Origin: Bacteroidales bacterium
GTDB lineage: Bacteria; Bacteroidota; Bacteroidia; Bacteroidales; P3
Reading direction: 5' to 3'
Assembly: GCA_021443125.1 (NCBI GenBank)
Contig: JABUUQ010000002.1
Coordinates: forward strand, 308,277 to 328,620
Length of the DNA: 20,344 nt
The position numbers were made by a program, and so were the translations under genes. The notes under the pieces are model-generated. The model saw nothing but the letters and a program-made list of their open reading frames with translations. It was not told where the DNA came from and ran no database searches. This document shows positions 1-7,204 of this stretch, in pieces. How positions within the stretch are numbered: position 1 is the stretch's first letter; every line of letters begins with the position of its first letter.

Positions 1-156
1 CATTTTACTTTTGAGGAAATGGAAGGCGACCATATTGTTCCTTGGAGCAAAGGTGGAAGAACAACCGAAGACAACTGCCAAATGCTTTGCGTAAAATGCA
101 ATAGAATGAAAGGTGCAGGAACTTTATCACCCAAAGCAAAGACAACAACTCCGTAA
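1..156 (+). CDS. HNH endonuclease, C-terminal fragment (5' end outside window)
   Basis: Frame 1 is open from the first base to a TAA at 154-156 and gives 51 residues. They contain a clear HNH nuclease core: EGDHIVPWSKGG (residues 8-19), then a conserved Asn in EDN, then LCVKCNRMK, the zinc-knuckle-like CxxC plus the final Asn. In HNH proteins the DH pair and the last N/H coordinate the catalytic metal. The spacing and the wording of the motif resemble HNH domains at the C-terminus of DUF262 (GmrSD-like) restriction proteins, but the N-terminal part is not in the window, so that assignment is only a guess. The tail after the motif is short (about 12 residues, Lys/Thr/Pro-rich). It runs convergently toward rplQ and ends before a bidirectional terminator. 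HNH identity is strong; the specific role is unknown. Confidence 0.85.
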   Translation, partial: HFTFEEMEGDHIVPWSKGGRTTEDNCQMLCVKCNRMKGAGTLSPKAKTTTP

Positions 157-190
157 AGAGCAAACAAAAGTAAGGGCTTGTGAATTGCCA

Positions 191-230
191 GAAAAAAGGT
201 GTGCCGAAATCCACTTGGCACACTTTTTTT
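191..230. terminator. bidirectional intrinsic terminator between HNH gene and rplQ operon
   Basis: A perfect 7-bp stem, GTGTGCC at 199-205 with GGCACAC at 217-223, closes an 11-base loop. It is flanked by a run of A on the left (192-197) and seven T on the right (224-230), so a U-tract follows the hairpin on either strand. It can end the plus-strand HNH transcript and act as a backstop for the minus-strand ribosomal transcript. Confidence 0.8.
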
Positions 231-244
231 GTATTGGTTGATTT

Positions 245-292
245 AATAAGTAAAGAGGATGCATCAGTTTGACACATCCTCTTTTGCTTATT
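245..292 (-). terminator. long hairpin after rplQ, likely operon terminator
   Basis: AATAAG (245-250) and GAGGATG (255-261) pair with CATCCTC (275-281) and CTTATT (287-292), with A/T pairs and a small bulge between the two blocks. The loop is about 13 bases. It starts about 20 bases past the rplQ stop on the minus strand. The bases after it are T/A-rich but not a clean U-run, so termination may be shared with the second hairpin at 191-230. Confidence 0.6.
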
Positions 293-314
293 ATATGTTA
301 TGAGGTTGCAAAGA

Positions 315-821
315 TTACTCTGCTTTTTCTTCTGTTGTTTCTTCTGCAACTGGTGCTTCTTCAGCAGCAGTAGTTTGTTCAACTGCAAGTTCAGCAGCTT
401 TTTTGCTACGACCTCTACGAGTTGTTTTAGCTTTCTTTGCAGATGAGTCTTTCAACATATTTTCATTGTAATCTACAAGTTCCATCATAGCCATTTCTGC
501 ACCGTCACCCAAACGACGACCAAGTTTAAGGATACGAGTGTAACCTCCATTACGATTTGCTATCTTTTGAGATACTTCTCTGAACAATTCTGTTACAGCT
601 TCTTTATCTCTAAGTTCAGCAAAAACCAAACGTCTTTGGTGTGTTGAATCTTCTTTAGATTTTGTGATTAATGGCTCAACATATTTTCTCAAAGCTTTAG
701 CCTTAGCCAAAGTTGTTTCTATTCTTTTGTGCTTTATCAAAGAAGAGGCCATATTTGAAAGCATGGCGTCTCTATGTGCTGACTTTCTTGATAAGTGATT
801 TACTTTACAACCGTGTCTCAT
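315..821 (-). CDS. rplQ: 50S ribosomal protein bL17 with C-terminal extension
   Basis: bL17 sits near the exit of the peptide tunnel on the large subunit. The first ~120 residues are canonical: MRHGCKVNHLSRKSAHR at the start, then MLSNMASSLIKHKRI and the GGYTRILKLGRRLGDGAEM block. The protein is 168 residues, about 40 longer than E. coli L17. The extra tail (from about residue 123) is first basic (KKAKTTRRGRSKK) and then Ala/Glu-rich, low in complexity and probably disordered. Such tails are usual in Bacteroidota L17. It is the last gene of the operon, five bases after rpoA, with the terminator hairpins behind it, and is likely cotranscribed with rpoA. Confidence 0.98.
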   Translation of the reverse strand: MRHGCKVNHLSRKSAHRDAMLSNMASSLIKHKRIETTLAKAKALRKYVEPLITKSKEDSTHQRRLVFAELRDKEAVTELFREVSQKIANRNGGYTRILKLGRRLGDGAEMAMMELVDYNENMLKDSSAKKAKTTRRGRSKKAAELAVEQTTAAEEAPVAEETTEEKAE

Positions 822-826
822 TTTCT

Positions 827-1822
827 TTACTCTTTTTCTTCTAATTTATACTTTGAAATATCCATTCCGAACTCAAGATTCTTTGATTTAACAAGGTTCT
901 CAAGTTCTGTCAGAGACTTTCTTCCGAAATTTCTGAACTTCAACAAATCTGCCTTTGAAATTTGAACAAGTTCGCCTAATGTTTCTACCTCTGCAGACTT
1001 TAAGCAGTTTAGAGCTCTGACTGACAAATCCATATCTACAAGTTTTGTCTTTAACAATTGGCGGATATGTAGAGTTTCTTCATCAAACTCATTTGTTTGA
1101 TTCTTAACCTCTGTTTGAATGTCTATCTTTTCGTCTGAGAATAGCACCAAATGTTGAATAAGTATAAGTGCTGCTTCTTTTAGAGCGTTCTTAGGTGTTA
1201 TTGAACCATCTGTCTCGATTTCAAAAACAAGTTTTTCATAGTCTGTTCTCTGCTCCACACGATAGTTTTCAACGGAATACTTAACATTCTTTATTGGAGT
1301 AAAGATAGAATCTATTGCTATTGTTCCTATCGGATCATTAGTTTTTACATTCTCTTCTGAAGGCACATATCCTCTTCCTTTTTCTATACGCATTGTTATA
1401 TCCAAAGAAGTGTCAGGTTCCATATGACATATTTCAATATCCTTATTCAAAACTTGGAAGCCGTTAAGGAATTTATTGATATCTTCAGCTTTGAATACAT
1501 TCTTGCCTTCTATCTTAAATGTTACCTCTTCGCTTTCTTCAGTCTCAATCTGACGTTTGAAAGCCAAACGTTTCAAATTTAAGATGATTTCTGTCATATC
1601 TTCAACTACACCTTTGATAGTGTCGAACTCGTGGTCAACGCCATTGATGCGTATAGATGTGATTGCAAAGCCCTCTAAAGATGACAACAAAACTCTGCGT
1701 AAAGCATTTCCTATTGTCATACCATAGCCAGGCTCAAGTGGACGAAACTCAAACTTGCCTTTGTAATCGTCCGACTCTAACATTATAACCTTGTCTGGTT
1801 GTTGAAAAGCTAATATGGCCAT
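827..1822 (-). CDS. rpoA: DNA-directed RNA polymerase subunit alpha
   Basis: The alpha subunit dimerises to seed assembly of core RNA polymerase and contacts promoter DNA and activators. The 331 residues are normal length. The N-terminal assembly domain shows GNALRRVLLSSL at residues 38-49. A linker of about 15 residues follows residue 235. The C-terminal domain (about 250-325) has DMDLSVRALNCLK, where R269 aligns with the DNA-contacting R265 of E. coli, and the helix-hairpin-helix FRNFGRKSLTEL at 296-307. It lies between rpsD and rplQ, the usual end of an alpha operon. The start MAILAFQQPDKV is the family norm in this phylum. Confidence 0.99.
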   Translation of the reverse strand: MAILAFQQPDKVIMLESDDYKGKFEFRPLEPGYGMTIGNALRRVLLSSLEGFAITSIRINGVDHEFDTIKGVVEDMTEIILNLKRLAFKRQIETEESEEVTFKIEGKNVFKAEDINKFLNGFQVLNKDIEICHMEPDTSLDITMRIEKGRGYVPSEENVKTNDPIGTIAIDSIFTPIKNVKYSVENYRVEQRTDYEKLVFEIETDGSITPKNALKEAALILIQHLVLFSDEKIDIQTEVKNQTNEFDEETLHIRQLLKTKLVDMDLSVRALNCLKSAEVETLGELVQISKADLLKFRNFGRKSLTELENLVKSKNLEFGMDISKYKLEEKE

Positions 1823-1844
1823 ATATTTAATTTCCTTTATTTTA

Positions 1845-2444
1845 TTACTTAGAATATAATTCGACGATAGCCTGTTCGTTAATATTTTCAGGAATGTCTG
1901 CTCTTTGTGGGTAGTTCATGAACTTACCTTCCATCTTAGCACCATCCCATTCTAACCATGAGTAAGAAGCTCTTGAAGCCAAAGAATCTGTAACTATTTC
2001 CAATGATTTTGAGCGTTCTCTTACAGCAACGCAGTCCCCTTCTTTCAATAGGTAAGAAGGAATATTAACAACTGAACCATTTACTGTTATATGTTTGTGA
2101 GAAACCAATTGACGAGCTTGATTACGAGTCTTAGCTATACCAAGACGATATACTACGTTGTCAAGTCTTGACTCAATGATTTGCAAAAGAACTTCACCTG
2201 TGATACCACCTTTACGAGAAGCCATATCAAACAATTTACGGAATTGTCTTTCCAAAATACCATAAGTGTATTTTGCTTTTTGTTTTTCCATCAACTGAGC
2301 ACCATACTCAGATTGTTTGCCTCTTCTCTTGTTACCATGTTGACCAGGTGCATAAGGTCTTTTATCGTAAGACTTGTCTGCTCCATATATAGGCTCTCTG
2401 AATTTTCTTGCTATTTTAGTTTTTGGTCCTGTATATCTTGCCAT
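1845..2444 (-). CDS. rpsD: 30S ribosomal protein uS4
   Basis: uS4 is a primary 16S rRNA binder that nucleates assembly of the 30S body and lines the mRNA entry. The protein is 199 residues with the expected MARYTGPKTKIARKF start. The S4 RNA-binding domain runs from ESRLDNVVYRLG (91-102) to about 155 and includes the HKHITVNGSVV turn. The N-terminal region has no CxxC pairs, so this is the zinc-free form. In E. coli S4 represses the alpha operon by binding a pseudoknot ahead of rpsM; whether a similar loop exists here is not known. Confidence 0.98.
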   Translation of the reverse strand: MARYTGPKTKIARKFREPIYGADKSYDKRPYAPGQHGNKRRGKQSEYGAQLMEKQKAKYTYGILERQFRKLFDMASRKGGITGEVLLQIIESRLDNVVYRLGIAKTRNQARQLVSHKHITVNGSVVNIPSYLLKEGDCVAVRERSKSLEIVTDSLASRASYSWLEWDGAKMEGKFMNYPQRADIPENINEQAIVELYSK

Positions 2445-2487
2445 TTTTCTTTTTCCTCTTTAATTTATTCTACTAATTCAATTAAAA

Positions 2488-2877
2488 TTATACACGTCTT
2501 CTCTTAGGTGGACGGCAACCATTATGTGGCAATGGTGTAACATCAGTGATTTCCATTACTTCTATACCACATGTGTTGATAGCTCTAATAGCTGCTTCAC
2601 GACCTGCTCCAGGACCCTTTACATACACTTTAACTTTTCTCAAACCATAGTCATAAGCTGCTTTTGAAGCATCTTCTGCTGCCATTTGTGAAGCATAAGG
2701 TGTATTCTTTTTTGAACCCTTGAAACCCATCTTTCCTGCTGAAGACCATGAAATTGCTTGTCCTGCATTATTGGCCAAGGTAATAATGCAATTGTTGAAA
2801 GATGCAAAGATAAATGCTTTGCCTTGTGGTTCAACTTTTACTACTCTTTTTCTTGTTGGTTTTGAATTTTTTGCCAT
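2488..2877 (-). CDS. rpsK: 30S ribosomal protein uS11
   Basis: uS11 forms part of the platform of the small subunit near the mRNA exit. The 129 residues match the family length. Diagnostic blocks are VKGPGAGREAAIRA (86-99) and the C-terminal PHNGCRPPKRRRV (117-129). The ATG at 2875-2877 is preceded by an A-rich stretch and not by a Shine-Dalgarno sequence. The 102-base gap from rpsM is one of the widest in the operon and holds a possible hairpin. Confidence 0.98.
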   Translation of the reverse strand: MAKNSKPTRKRVVKVEPQGKAFIFASFNNCIITLANNAGQAISWSSAGKMGFKGSKKNTPYASQMAAEDASKAAYDYGLRKVKVYVKGPGAGREAAIRAINTCGIEVMEITDVTPLPHNGCRPPKRRRV

Positions 2878-2894
2878 TTTTAATCGTAGTTTTT

Positions 2895-2943
2895 CCGAAA
2901 TGCTCCGTATTTATTGTTCTATTTGTAGGTAATCCGCACTCGG
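2895..2943 (-). other. possible RNA hairpin in the rpsM-rpsK gap
   Basis: CCGA (2895-2898) can pair with TCGG (2940-2943), and TGC (2901-2903) with GCA (2936-2938), separated by a small internal loop, with about 32 loosely structured bases inside. The gap is 102 bases in an operon where most gaps are under 40, so a control or processing element is plausible. The pairing is short and could be chance. Confidence 0.25.
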
Positions 2944-2979
2944 TGTTAAAATTTCTTTTTGTTTAATTTGTTAATTTAA

Positions 2980-3357
2980 TTACTTAGTTGCTTTCTTCTT
3001 GTTTGCAACAGTTTTCTTTCTACCCTTACGTGTACGAGCATTGTTCTTAGTGCTTTGACCACGTACTGGTAATCCTGAACGGTGGCGTATTCCTCTATAG
3101 CATCCAACATCCATCAATCTCTTGATGTTCATCTGTACCTCTGAACGAAGATCTCCTTCTACTTTGTACTTTTCGCTGATGATGTTACGGATTGCATTTT
3201 GCTCGTCATCGTTCCATTCACTTACCTTCTTTTGTTCATCTATTCCTGCTTCTGCAAGGATTTTTGAAGCTGTGCTTCTACCTATACCATATATATAAGT
3301 AAGGCCGATAACACCACTTTTTGTTCTTGGTAAGTCTATACCTGCAATTCTTGCCAT
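2980..3357 (-). CDS. rpsM: 30S ribosomal protein uS13
   Basis: uS13 sits in the head of the 30S subunit, contacts the P-site tRNA through its basic tail and forms bridges to the 50S subunit. The 125 residues begin MARIAGIDLPRTKSG, carry the helix-hairpin-helix-like LTYIYGIGRSTASKIL (about 19-34) and the signature RGIRHRSGLPVRGQ (88-101). They end in a Lys/Arg-rich tail (from about 104) as expected for tRNA and rRNA contact. The gene follows rpmJ after a 60-base, very A-rich gap on the coding strand. Confidence 0.98.
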   Translation of the reverse strand: MARIAGIDLPRTKSGVIGLTYIYGIGRSTASKILAEAGIDEQKKVSEWNDDEQNAIRNIISEKYKVEGDLRSEVQMNIKRLMDVGCYRGIRHRSGLPVRGQSTKNNARTRKGRKKTVANKKKATK

Positions 3358-3417
3358 AAACTTTTACTTTGTTTTTTTTTGTTTTTGTTTTTTGATTAGA
3401 CTTTGTTAAACAAAGAA

Positions 3418-3534
3418 TCATCCTTGTCTTTGTTTAAATTTAGGATTTTTCTTGTTAATAACATAAACAACTCCTTTTCTACGCACTACTATGCAATCAG
3501 GAGTTCTTTTTTTCACTGATGTTCTAACTTTCAT
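3418..3534 (-). CDS. rpmJ: 50S ribosomal protein bL36, zinc-free form
   Basis: A 38-codon reading frame starts at ATG 3534-3532 and stops at TGA (3418-3420). It encodes MKVRTSVKKRTPDC, then VVRRKGVVYVINKKNPKFKQ and RQG, the standard bL36 pattern. In zinc-binding bL36 the middle carries CxxC and a later C and H; here the first Cys is replaced (TPDC) and the CPNPKH segment reads NKKNPKF, so the zinc ribbon is lost. It lies between infA (32 bases) and rpsM (60 bases), its usual place. bL36 stabilises the base of the L7/L12 region of the 50S subunit. Confidence 0.97.
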   Translation of the reverse strand: MKVRTSVKKRTPDCIVVRRKGVVYVINKKNPKFKQRQG

Positions 3535-3566
3535 TATTGTATGATATTTAATGTGGTTAATCCTAC

Positions 3567-3785
3567 TTATTTATGTCTGTAAGTTATCCTTCCCTTTGTT
3601 AAATCGTATGGAGACATTTCCACTTGAACTTTGTCGCCAGGTAAGATTCTAATATAATGCATTCTCATTTTTCCAGAAATAGAGGCAGTGATTACATGAC
3701 CACTCTCTAATTCAACTCTAAACATTGCATTACCTAATGACTCTGTTACGATTCCATCTAATTGGATAGGTTCTTGTTTTGACAT
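3567..3785 (-). CDS. infA: translation initiation factor IF-1
   Basis: IF-1 occupies the A site of the 30S subunit during initiation and aids IF-2 and IF-3. The 72 residues form one OB (S1-like) fold: the start MSKQEPIQLDGIVTESL, then MFRVELESGHVITASISGKMR and the C-terminal LPGDKVQVEMSPYDL with RITYRHK. Length and motifs are exact for the family. The gene is 8 bases after map and is followed by rpmJ, so it is translated as part of the spc/alpha section. Confidence 0.98.
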   Translation of the reverse strand: MSKQEPIQLDGIVTESLGNAMFRVELESGHVITASISGKMRMHYIRILPGDKVQVEMSPYDLTKGRITYRHK

Positions 3786-3793
3786 ACGCTTTA

Positions 3794-4588
3794 TTAAATT
3801 AATTCCAAATTTTCGTTTGTTTTTATTGCTTCTTCTATAGCTTGATAACTTGATAAAATAACTGGGCCGTCTTTAGTAATGGCAACATCGTGTTCAAAAT
3901 GTGCCGCCGTAGAATTATCTATTGTTGTTACAGTCCAACCATCATTATGAAACACTATTTCCTTATTACCCAAAGTTATCATAGGTTCTATTGCTATAAC
4001 CATACCTTCGCGAAACTTTGCTCCACTTCCCTTACGGCCATAGTTCAAGACATTTGGTTCCTCGTGCATCACATGACCTAAGCCGTGACCACACAACTCT
4101 CTGACCACTCCGTAGCCAAAAGACTCACAATATGATTGTATTGCATAGCCTAAATCCCCAAGTCTTCTGCCTATAACACACTGCTCTATACCCAAATAAA
4201 GAGATTCCTTTGTTACTTTCAACAACTGTCTATCCTCTTCCTTAACTCCCTTTACTGCAAAAGTGTAGGCAGAATCACCCACCCAATTGTTAAAGGTACA
4301 TCCGCAATCTATAGAAATAACATCACCTTCTTTTATCTCTCTATTGCTTGGAAAACCATGAACAACAGCCTCATTTATAGAGATACAAAGCGATGATGGA
4401 AATCCTCCATATCCTTTGAATGTTGGAACAGCTCCTTTAGAACGAATAAATTCCTCTGCTATTGTGTCTAACTCCAAAGTTTTTACACCAGGTTTGATAT
4501 GTTTGGCTACTTCTGCAAGTGTTTCGCCAACCATAAGTGCCGCAGGTTTAATTTGTTCTATCTCTTCAGGAGTCTTTATTTTAATCAT
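3794..4588 (-). CDS. map: methionine aminopeptidase, type I
   Basis: The enzyme removes the initiator methionine from new proteins at the ribosome exit. The 264 residues contain all expected residues of the dinuclear metal site: D94 (in ISIDCG), D105 (in VGDSAYTF), H168 (in LCGHGLGH), E201 (in AIEPMIT) and E232 (in HFEHDVAIT), plus the substrate-site His77 in NEAVVHGFP and His175 in MHEEP. These line up with D97, D108, H171, E204 and E235 of the E. coli enzyme. There is no N-terminal zinc-finger extension. Its place between secY and infA, with no adk, is common in Bacteroidota. A strong hairpin lies in the 72-base gap after secY. Confidence 0.98.
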   Translation of the reverse strand: MIKIKTPEEIEQIKPAALMVGETLAEVAKHIKPGVKTLELDTIAEEFIRSKGAVPTFKGYGGFPSSLCISINEAVVHGFPSNREIKEGDVISIDCGCTFNNWVGDSAYTFAVKGVKEEDRQLLKVTKESLYLGIEQCVIGRRLGDLGYAIQSYCESFGYGVVRELCGHGLGHVMHEEPNVLNYGRKGSGAKFREGMVIAIEPMITLGNKEIVFHNDGWTVTTIDNSTAAHFEHDVAITKDGPVILSSYQAIEEAIKTNENLELI

Positions 4589-4616
4589 TGTTTTATTTAA
4601 TCAAAATCAAGGAAGA

Positions 4617-4648
4617 CAGTATTGGAACCTTGTTTTATTCCAATACTG
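4617..4648 (-). terminator. perfect 11-bp hairpin between secY and map (attenuator or processing site)
   Basis: CAGTATTGGAA (4617-4627) and TTCCAATACTG (4638-4648) are exact inverted repeats around a 10-base loop. The hairpin begins about a dozen bases past the secY stop. On the minus strand it is followed by T-rich sequence (TCTTCCTTGATTTTG) without a long U-run, so it may be a partial terminator, an attenuator, or a stabilising or cleavage structure that separates the levels of upstream and downstream genes. The pairing is seen; the function is inferred. Confidence 0.6.
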
Positions 4649-4660
4649 CTTTGTTTTCTA

Positions 4661-6010
4661 TTAATAGTTGCCACCTCTACCTTTTATACGACCTGTTTTT
4701 GTCAAACCATCGTAGTGTCTCATCAACAAATGACTCTCTATTTGTTGCAAAGTATCCAAAACAACACCAACAAGAATCAATAGAGATGTACCACCGTAGA
4801 ATTGTGCAAATTGAGAGTTAACTCCAAACAATCTAATGATGGCAGGTAATATGGCTATGATAGCTAAGAAAATAGAACCAGGAAGAGTTACTTTTGATAG
4901 AATATTATCGAAGAATTCTTCTGTTTTCTTTCCTGGTTTAACACCTGGAATGAAACCACCATTCTTTTTCATATCATCTGACATTTGCTTTGGATTAACA
5001 GCTACTGCAGTGTAGAAGTATGTAAATACTATTACCATCAAACCAAAGATTAGATTGTACCACAAGCCATCAAAATTAGTAAGTGCTTGAGCAAATTTAC
5101 TTGAAGCATTACCACTGAAGCCCATAATAGTTACCGGTATGAACATTATTGCTTGAGCAAAGATAATTGGCATTACACCTGCAGCATTAATCTTGATAGG
5201 AATATACTGACGTGCACCACCATATTGTTTGTTGCCTACTATACGTTTTGCATACTGAACAGGAACTCTTCTTGTGCCTTGTACAAGCAAAATACATAGC
5301 ATAATGACAACAAGCCATACTATCAATTCAACAAACAACATTACCAATTGTCCACCCTGGTCTTCCATTCTTGAAGCGAATTCAGCAAATAAAGCAAATG
5401 GCAAACGAGCTATAATACCTATCATGATTATGATAGAGATACCATTTCCTATACCTTTATCTGTGATTCTCTCTCCAAGCCACATAACGAACATAGTTCC
5501 ACATGTCAACAAAATTGAAATAGGCAATACCCAATTCATAAATGTGATATCGCTACCACCAAAAATATTGAAAACATGCGCACCTTGAAGCGTATTTCTA
5601 AGATTTGCCAAGTAAGCGAAAGATTGGAGAATTGTAACTATTACAGTAAGCCAACGAGTTATCTGGTTTATTTTGTTTCTACCACTCTCGCCCTCTCTCT
5701 GCATCTTCATGAAATAAGGCACAACCATTGTCAGCAATTGAACAACAATAGATGCTGTGATATATGGCATAATACCTAATGCAAAAATAGATGCATTCGA
5801 AAAAGCTCCACCTGAGAACATATTCAAAAGACCAAGCACACCATCTTGAGTTTGGCTTTGCAATGCTCCAAGGTCTGCAGAGTTTATACCTGGAATAATG
5901 ATGTAAGAACCTATTCTATACACAAGAATCAAACCAAGTGTAAATAAAATTCTGTCTCTTAAATCCTTTATACCCCAGATATTTTTAATTGTATTGATAA
6001 ATCGTTTCAT
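4661..6010 (-). CDS. secY: protein translocase subunit SecY
   Basis: SecY is the channel of the Sec system in the inner membrane, working with SecE, SecG and SecA or a docked ribosome. The 449 residues show about ten hydrophobic segments; clear ones are at 21-39, 73-99, 118-136, 160-178, 190-211, 222-243, 274-297, 317-339, 376-395 and 405-422. The family signature LGERITDKGIGNG is at 178-190, the cytosolic MQREGESGRNKINQITRW loop at 103-120, and the C-terminal LLMRHYDGL at 428-436. The gene starts 10 bases after rplO. It is normal in length and shows no odd features. Confidence 0.99.
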   Translation of the reverse strand: MKRFINTIKNIWGIKDLRDRILFTLGLILVYRIGSYIIIPGINSADLGALQSQTQDGVLGLLNMFSGGAFSNASIFALGIMPYITASIVVQLLTMVVPYFMKMQREGESGRNKINQITRWLTVIVTILQSFAYLANLRNTLQGAHVFNIFGGSDITFMNWVLPISILLTCGTMFVMWLGERITDKGIGNGISIIIMIGIIARLPFALFAEFASRMEDQGGQLVMLFVELIVWLVVIMLCILLVQGTRRVPVQYAKRIVGNKQYGGARQYIPIKINAAGVMPIIFAQAIMFIPVTIMGFSGNASSKFAQALTNFDGLWYNLIFGLMVIVFTYFYTAVAVNPKQMSDDMKKNGGFIPGVKPGKKTEEFFDNILSKVTLPGSIFLAIIAILPAIIRLFGVNSQFAQFYGGTSLLILVGVVLDTLQQIESHLLMRHYDGLTKTGRIKGRGGNY

Positions 6011-6020
6011 TATGTAATAA

Positions 6021-6467
6021 TTAGATTAATGTTACAACACCACCTTTAGCTTCAATAGCACTCTTTGCACTTTCTGAAACTGCATTTACAGTAACATTGA
6101 TTGCACTTGACAATTCGCCTCTACCAAGAACTTTAACTTTTTCATTCTTTGATACTATGCGATTTTCTTGTAACAATGCAAGAGTTATATCTCTAGTGTT
6201 TAATTTTTCAGCTATTTGTTCTAATGTATCTAGATTTATTCCTGTATATTCTACACGGTTGATGTTCTTGAAACCAAATTTAGGTAACAATCTATACAAA
6301 GGCATTTGACCACCTTCGAAACCAACTTTACGGCTATAACCTGAACGTGATTTTGCACCCTTGTGACCTCTTGTAGATGTACCACCATAACCAGAACCTT
6401 GTCCTCTACCTATTCTTTTACGGCTTTTTGTTGAGCCCGCTGCTGGTTTTAAACTACTTAAATCCAT
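6021..6467 (-). CDS. rplO: 50S ribosomal protein uL15
   Basis: uL15 binds 23S rRNA in the core of the large subunit and is needed late in assembly. The 148 residues begin MDLSSLKPAAGSTKSRKRIG, with a Gly/Arg/Ser-rich extended arm (about 17-48) that threads into rRNA. FEGGQMPLYRLLPKFGF follows at 50-66, and then a globular C-terminal domain. It sits between rpmD (22 bases upstream) and secY (10 bases downstream), the standard spc order. Confidence 0.98.
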   Translation of the reverse strand: MDLSSLKPAAGSTKSRKRIGRGQGSGYGGTSTRGHKGAKSRSGYSRKVGFEGGQMPLYRLLPKFGFKNINRVEYTGINLDTLEQIAEKLNTRDITLALLQENRIVSKNEKVKVLGRGELSSAINVTVNAVSESAKSAIEAKGGVVTLI

Positions 6468-6489
6468 GGTAAATATAAAATTTTAATGG

Positions 6490-6669
6490 TTAATTAATTT
6501 CTTCAACTTTAACTAAATGGCTGACTTTGTTAATCATGCCTTGTATCTGTGGATTAAGTTCATGCTCCACTGTTTGGTGCATTCTTCTTATACCCAATGA
6601 TTTCAAAGTTTGTTTTTGACGTAGTGGATATCCTATTCCACTCTTTATCTGTGTTACTCTTACTTTCAT
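6490..6669 (-). CDS. rpmD: 50S ribosomal protein uL30
   Basis: A 59-codon frame runs from ATG (6669-6667) to TAA (6490-6492). The protein starts MKVRVTQIKSGIGYPLRQK and continues LKSLGIRRMHQTVEH, ending NKVSHLVKVEEIN. This is the complete bL30-type (uL30) pattern: the ferredoxin-like fold with the IKS...IG strand-turn and the LGLRKMHQTVEH-like helix end. It is 12 bases after rpsE and 22 before rplO, exactly where rpmD belongs. uL30 binds 23S rRNA near the central protuberance. Confidence 0.97.
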   Translation of the reverse strand: MKVRVTQIKSGIGYPLRQKQTLKSLGIRRMHQTVEHELNPQIQGMINKVSHLVKVEEIN

Positions 6670-6681
6670 CTTTCTATGATT

Positions 6682-7200
6682 TTATCCGTTAAAGACTCTA
6701 TCCATTTCGATGCCTCTAAGCTTAGCAACTGTGTATGGATCTTTCATTTTCAATAAAGCTGCTATTGTAGCTTTTACAACACTGTGTGGATTTGATGAAC
6801 CTTTTGATTTTGCAAGCACATCCTTAACACCAACACTTTCTAATACAGCACGCATTGCACCACCAGCAATAACACCTGTACCAGGAGCAGCAGGTTTTAA
6901 GAAGACCTTAGCACCACTATATTTACCAGTTTGTTCGTGAGGAATAGTTCCCTTTAGGATAGGAACTTTAATAAGGTTTTTCTTTGCATCTTCTGAACCT
7001 TTTGTGATTGCAGCTGCAACTTCTTTAGCCTTTCCAAGTCCGTAACCAACTATGCCATTACCATTTCCAACAACAACTATGGCAGAAAAACTAAATGTTC
7101 TACCTCCCTTTGTTACCTTAGTAACTCTGTTGATGCTAACAAGCTTATCTTGAAATTCAATTTCGCCTGATTTTACTCTTTTTATATTTAGTTCTGCCAT
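6682..7200 (-). CDS. rpsE: 30S ribosomal protein uS5
   Basis: uS5 helps form the mRNA entry channel with uS3 and uS4 and contributes to decoding accuracy. The 172 residues have the N-terminal double-stranded-RNA-binding-like domain (about 15-80) with the loop NRVTKVTKGGRTFSFSA (24-40) and VGNGNGIVGYGLGKAKE (44-60). The C-terminal domain holds GTGVIAGGAMRAVLE (107-121) and NPHSVVKAT. The loop around residues 24-33 is the region where spectinomycin-resistance changes map in E. coli; it is intact. The gene begins four bases after rplR. Confidence 0.98.
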   Translation of the reverse strand: MAELNIKRVKSGEIEFQDKLVSINRVTKVTKGGRTFSFSAIVVVGNGNGIVGYGLGKAKEVAAAITKGSEDAKKNLIKVPILKGTIPHEQTGKYSGAKVFLKPAAPGTGVIAGGAMRAVLESVGVKDVLAKSKGSSNPHSVVKATIAALLKMKDPYTVAKLRGIEMDRVFNG

Positions 7201-7204
7201 CTTA

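Noticed and set aside
298..325. TAATCTTTGCA on the minus strand at the rplQ stop, similar to a TAnnTTTG promoter box
   Set aside because: The spacing inside the box is wrong by one base, no -33 partner was found, and no gene lies downstream on that strand before the terminators.
5..388. 127-codon minus-strand frame at the left edge
   Set aside because: It overlaps both terminators, the HNH fragment and the end of rplQ, and starts with a Lys/Gln run that is rplQ tail sequence in another frame.
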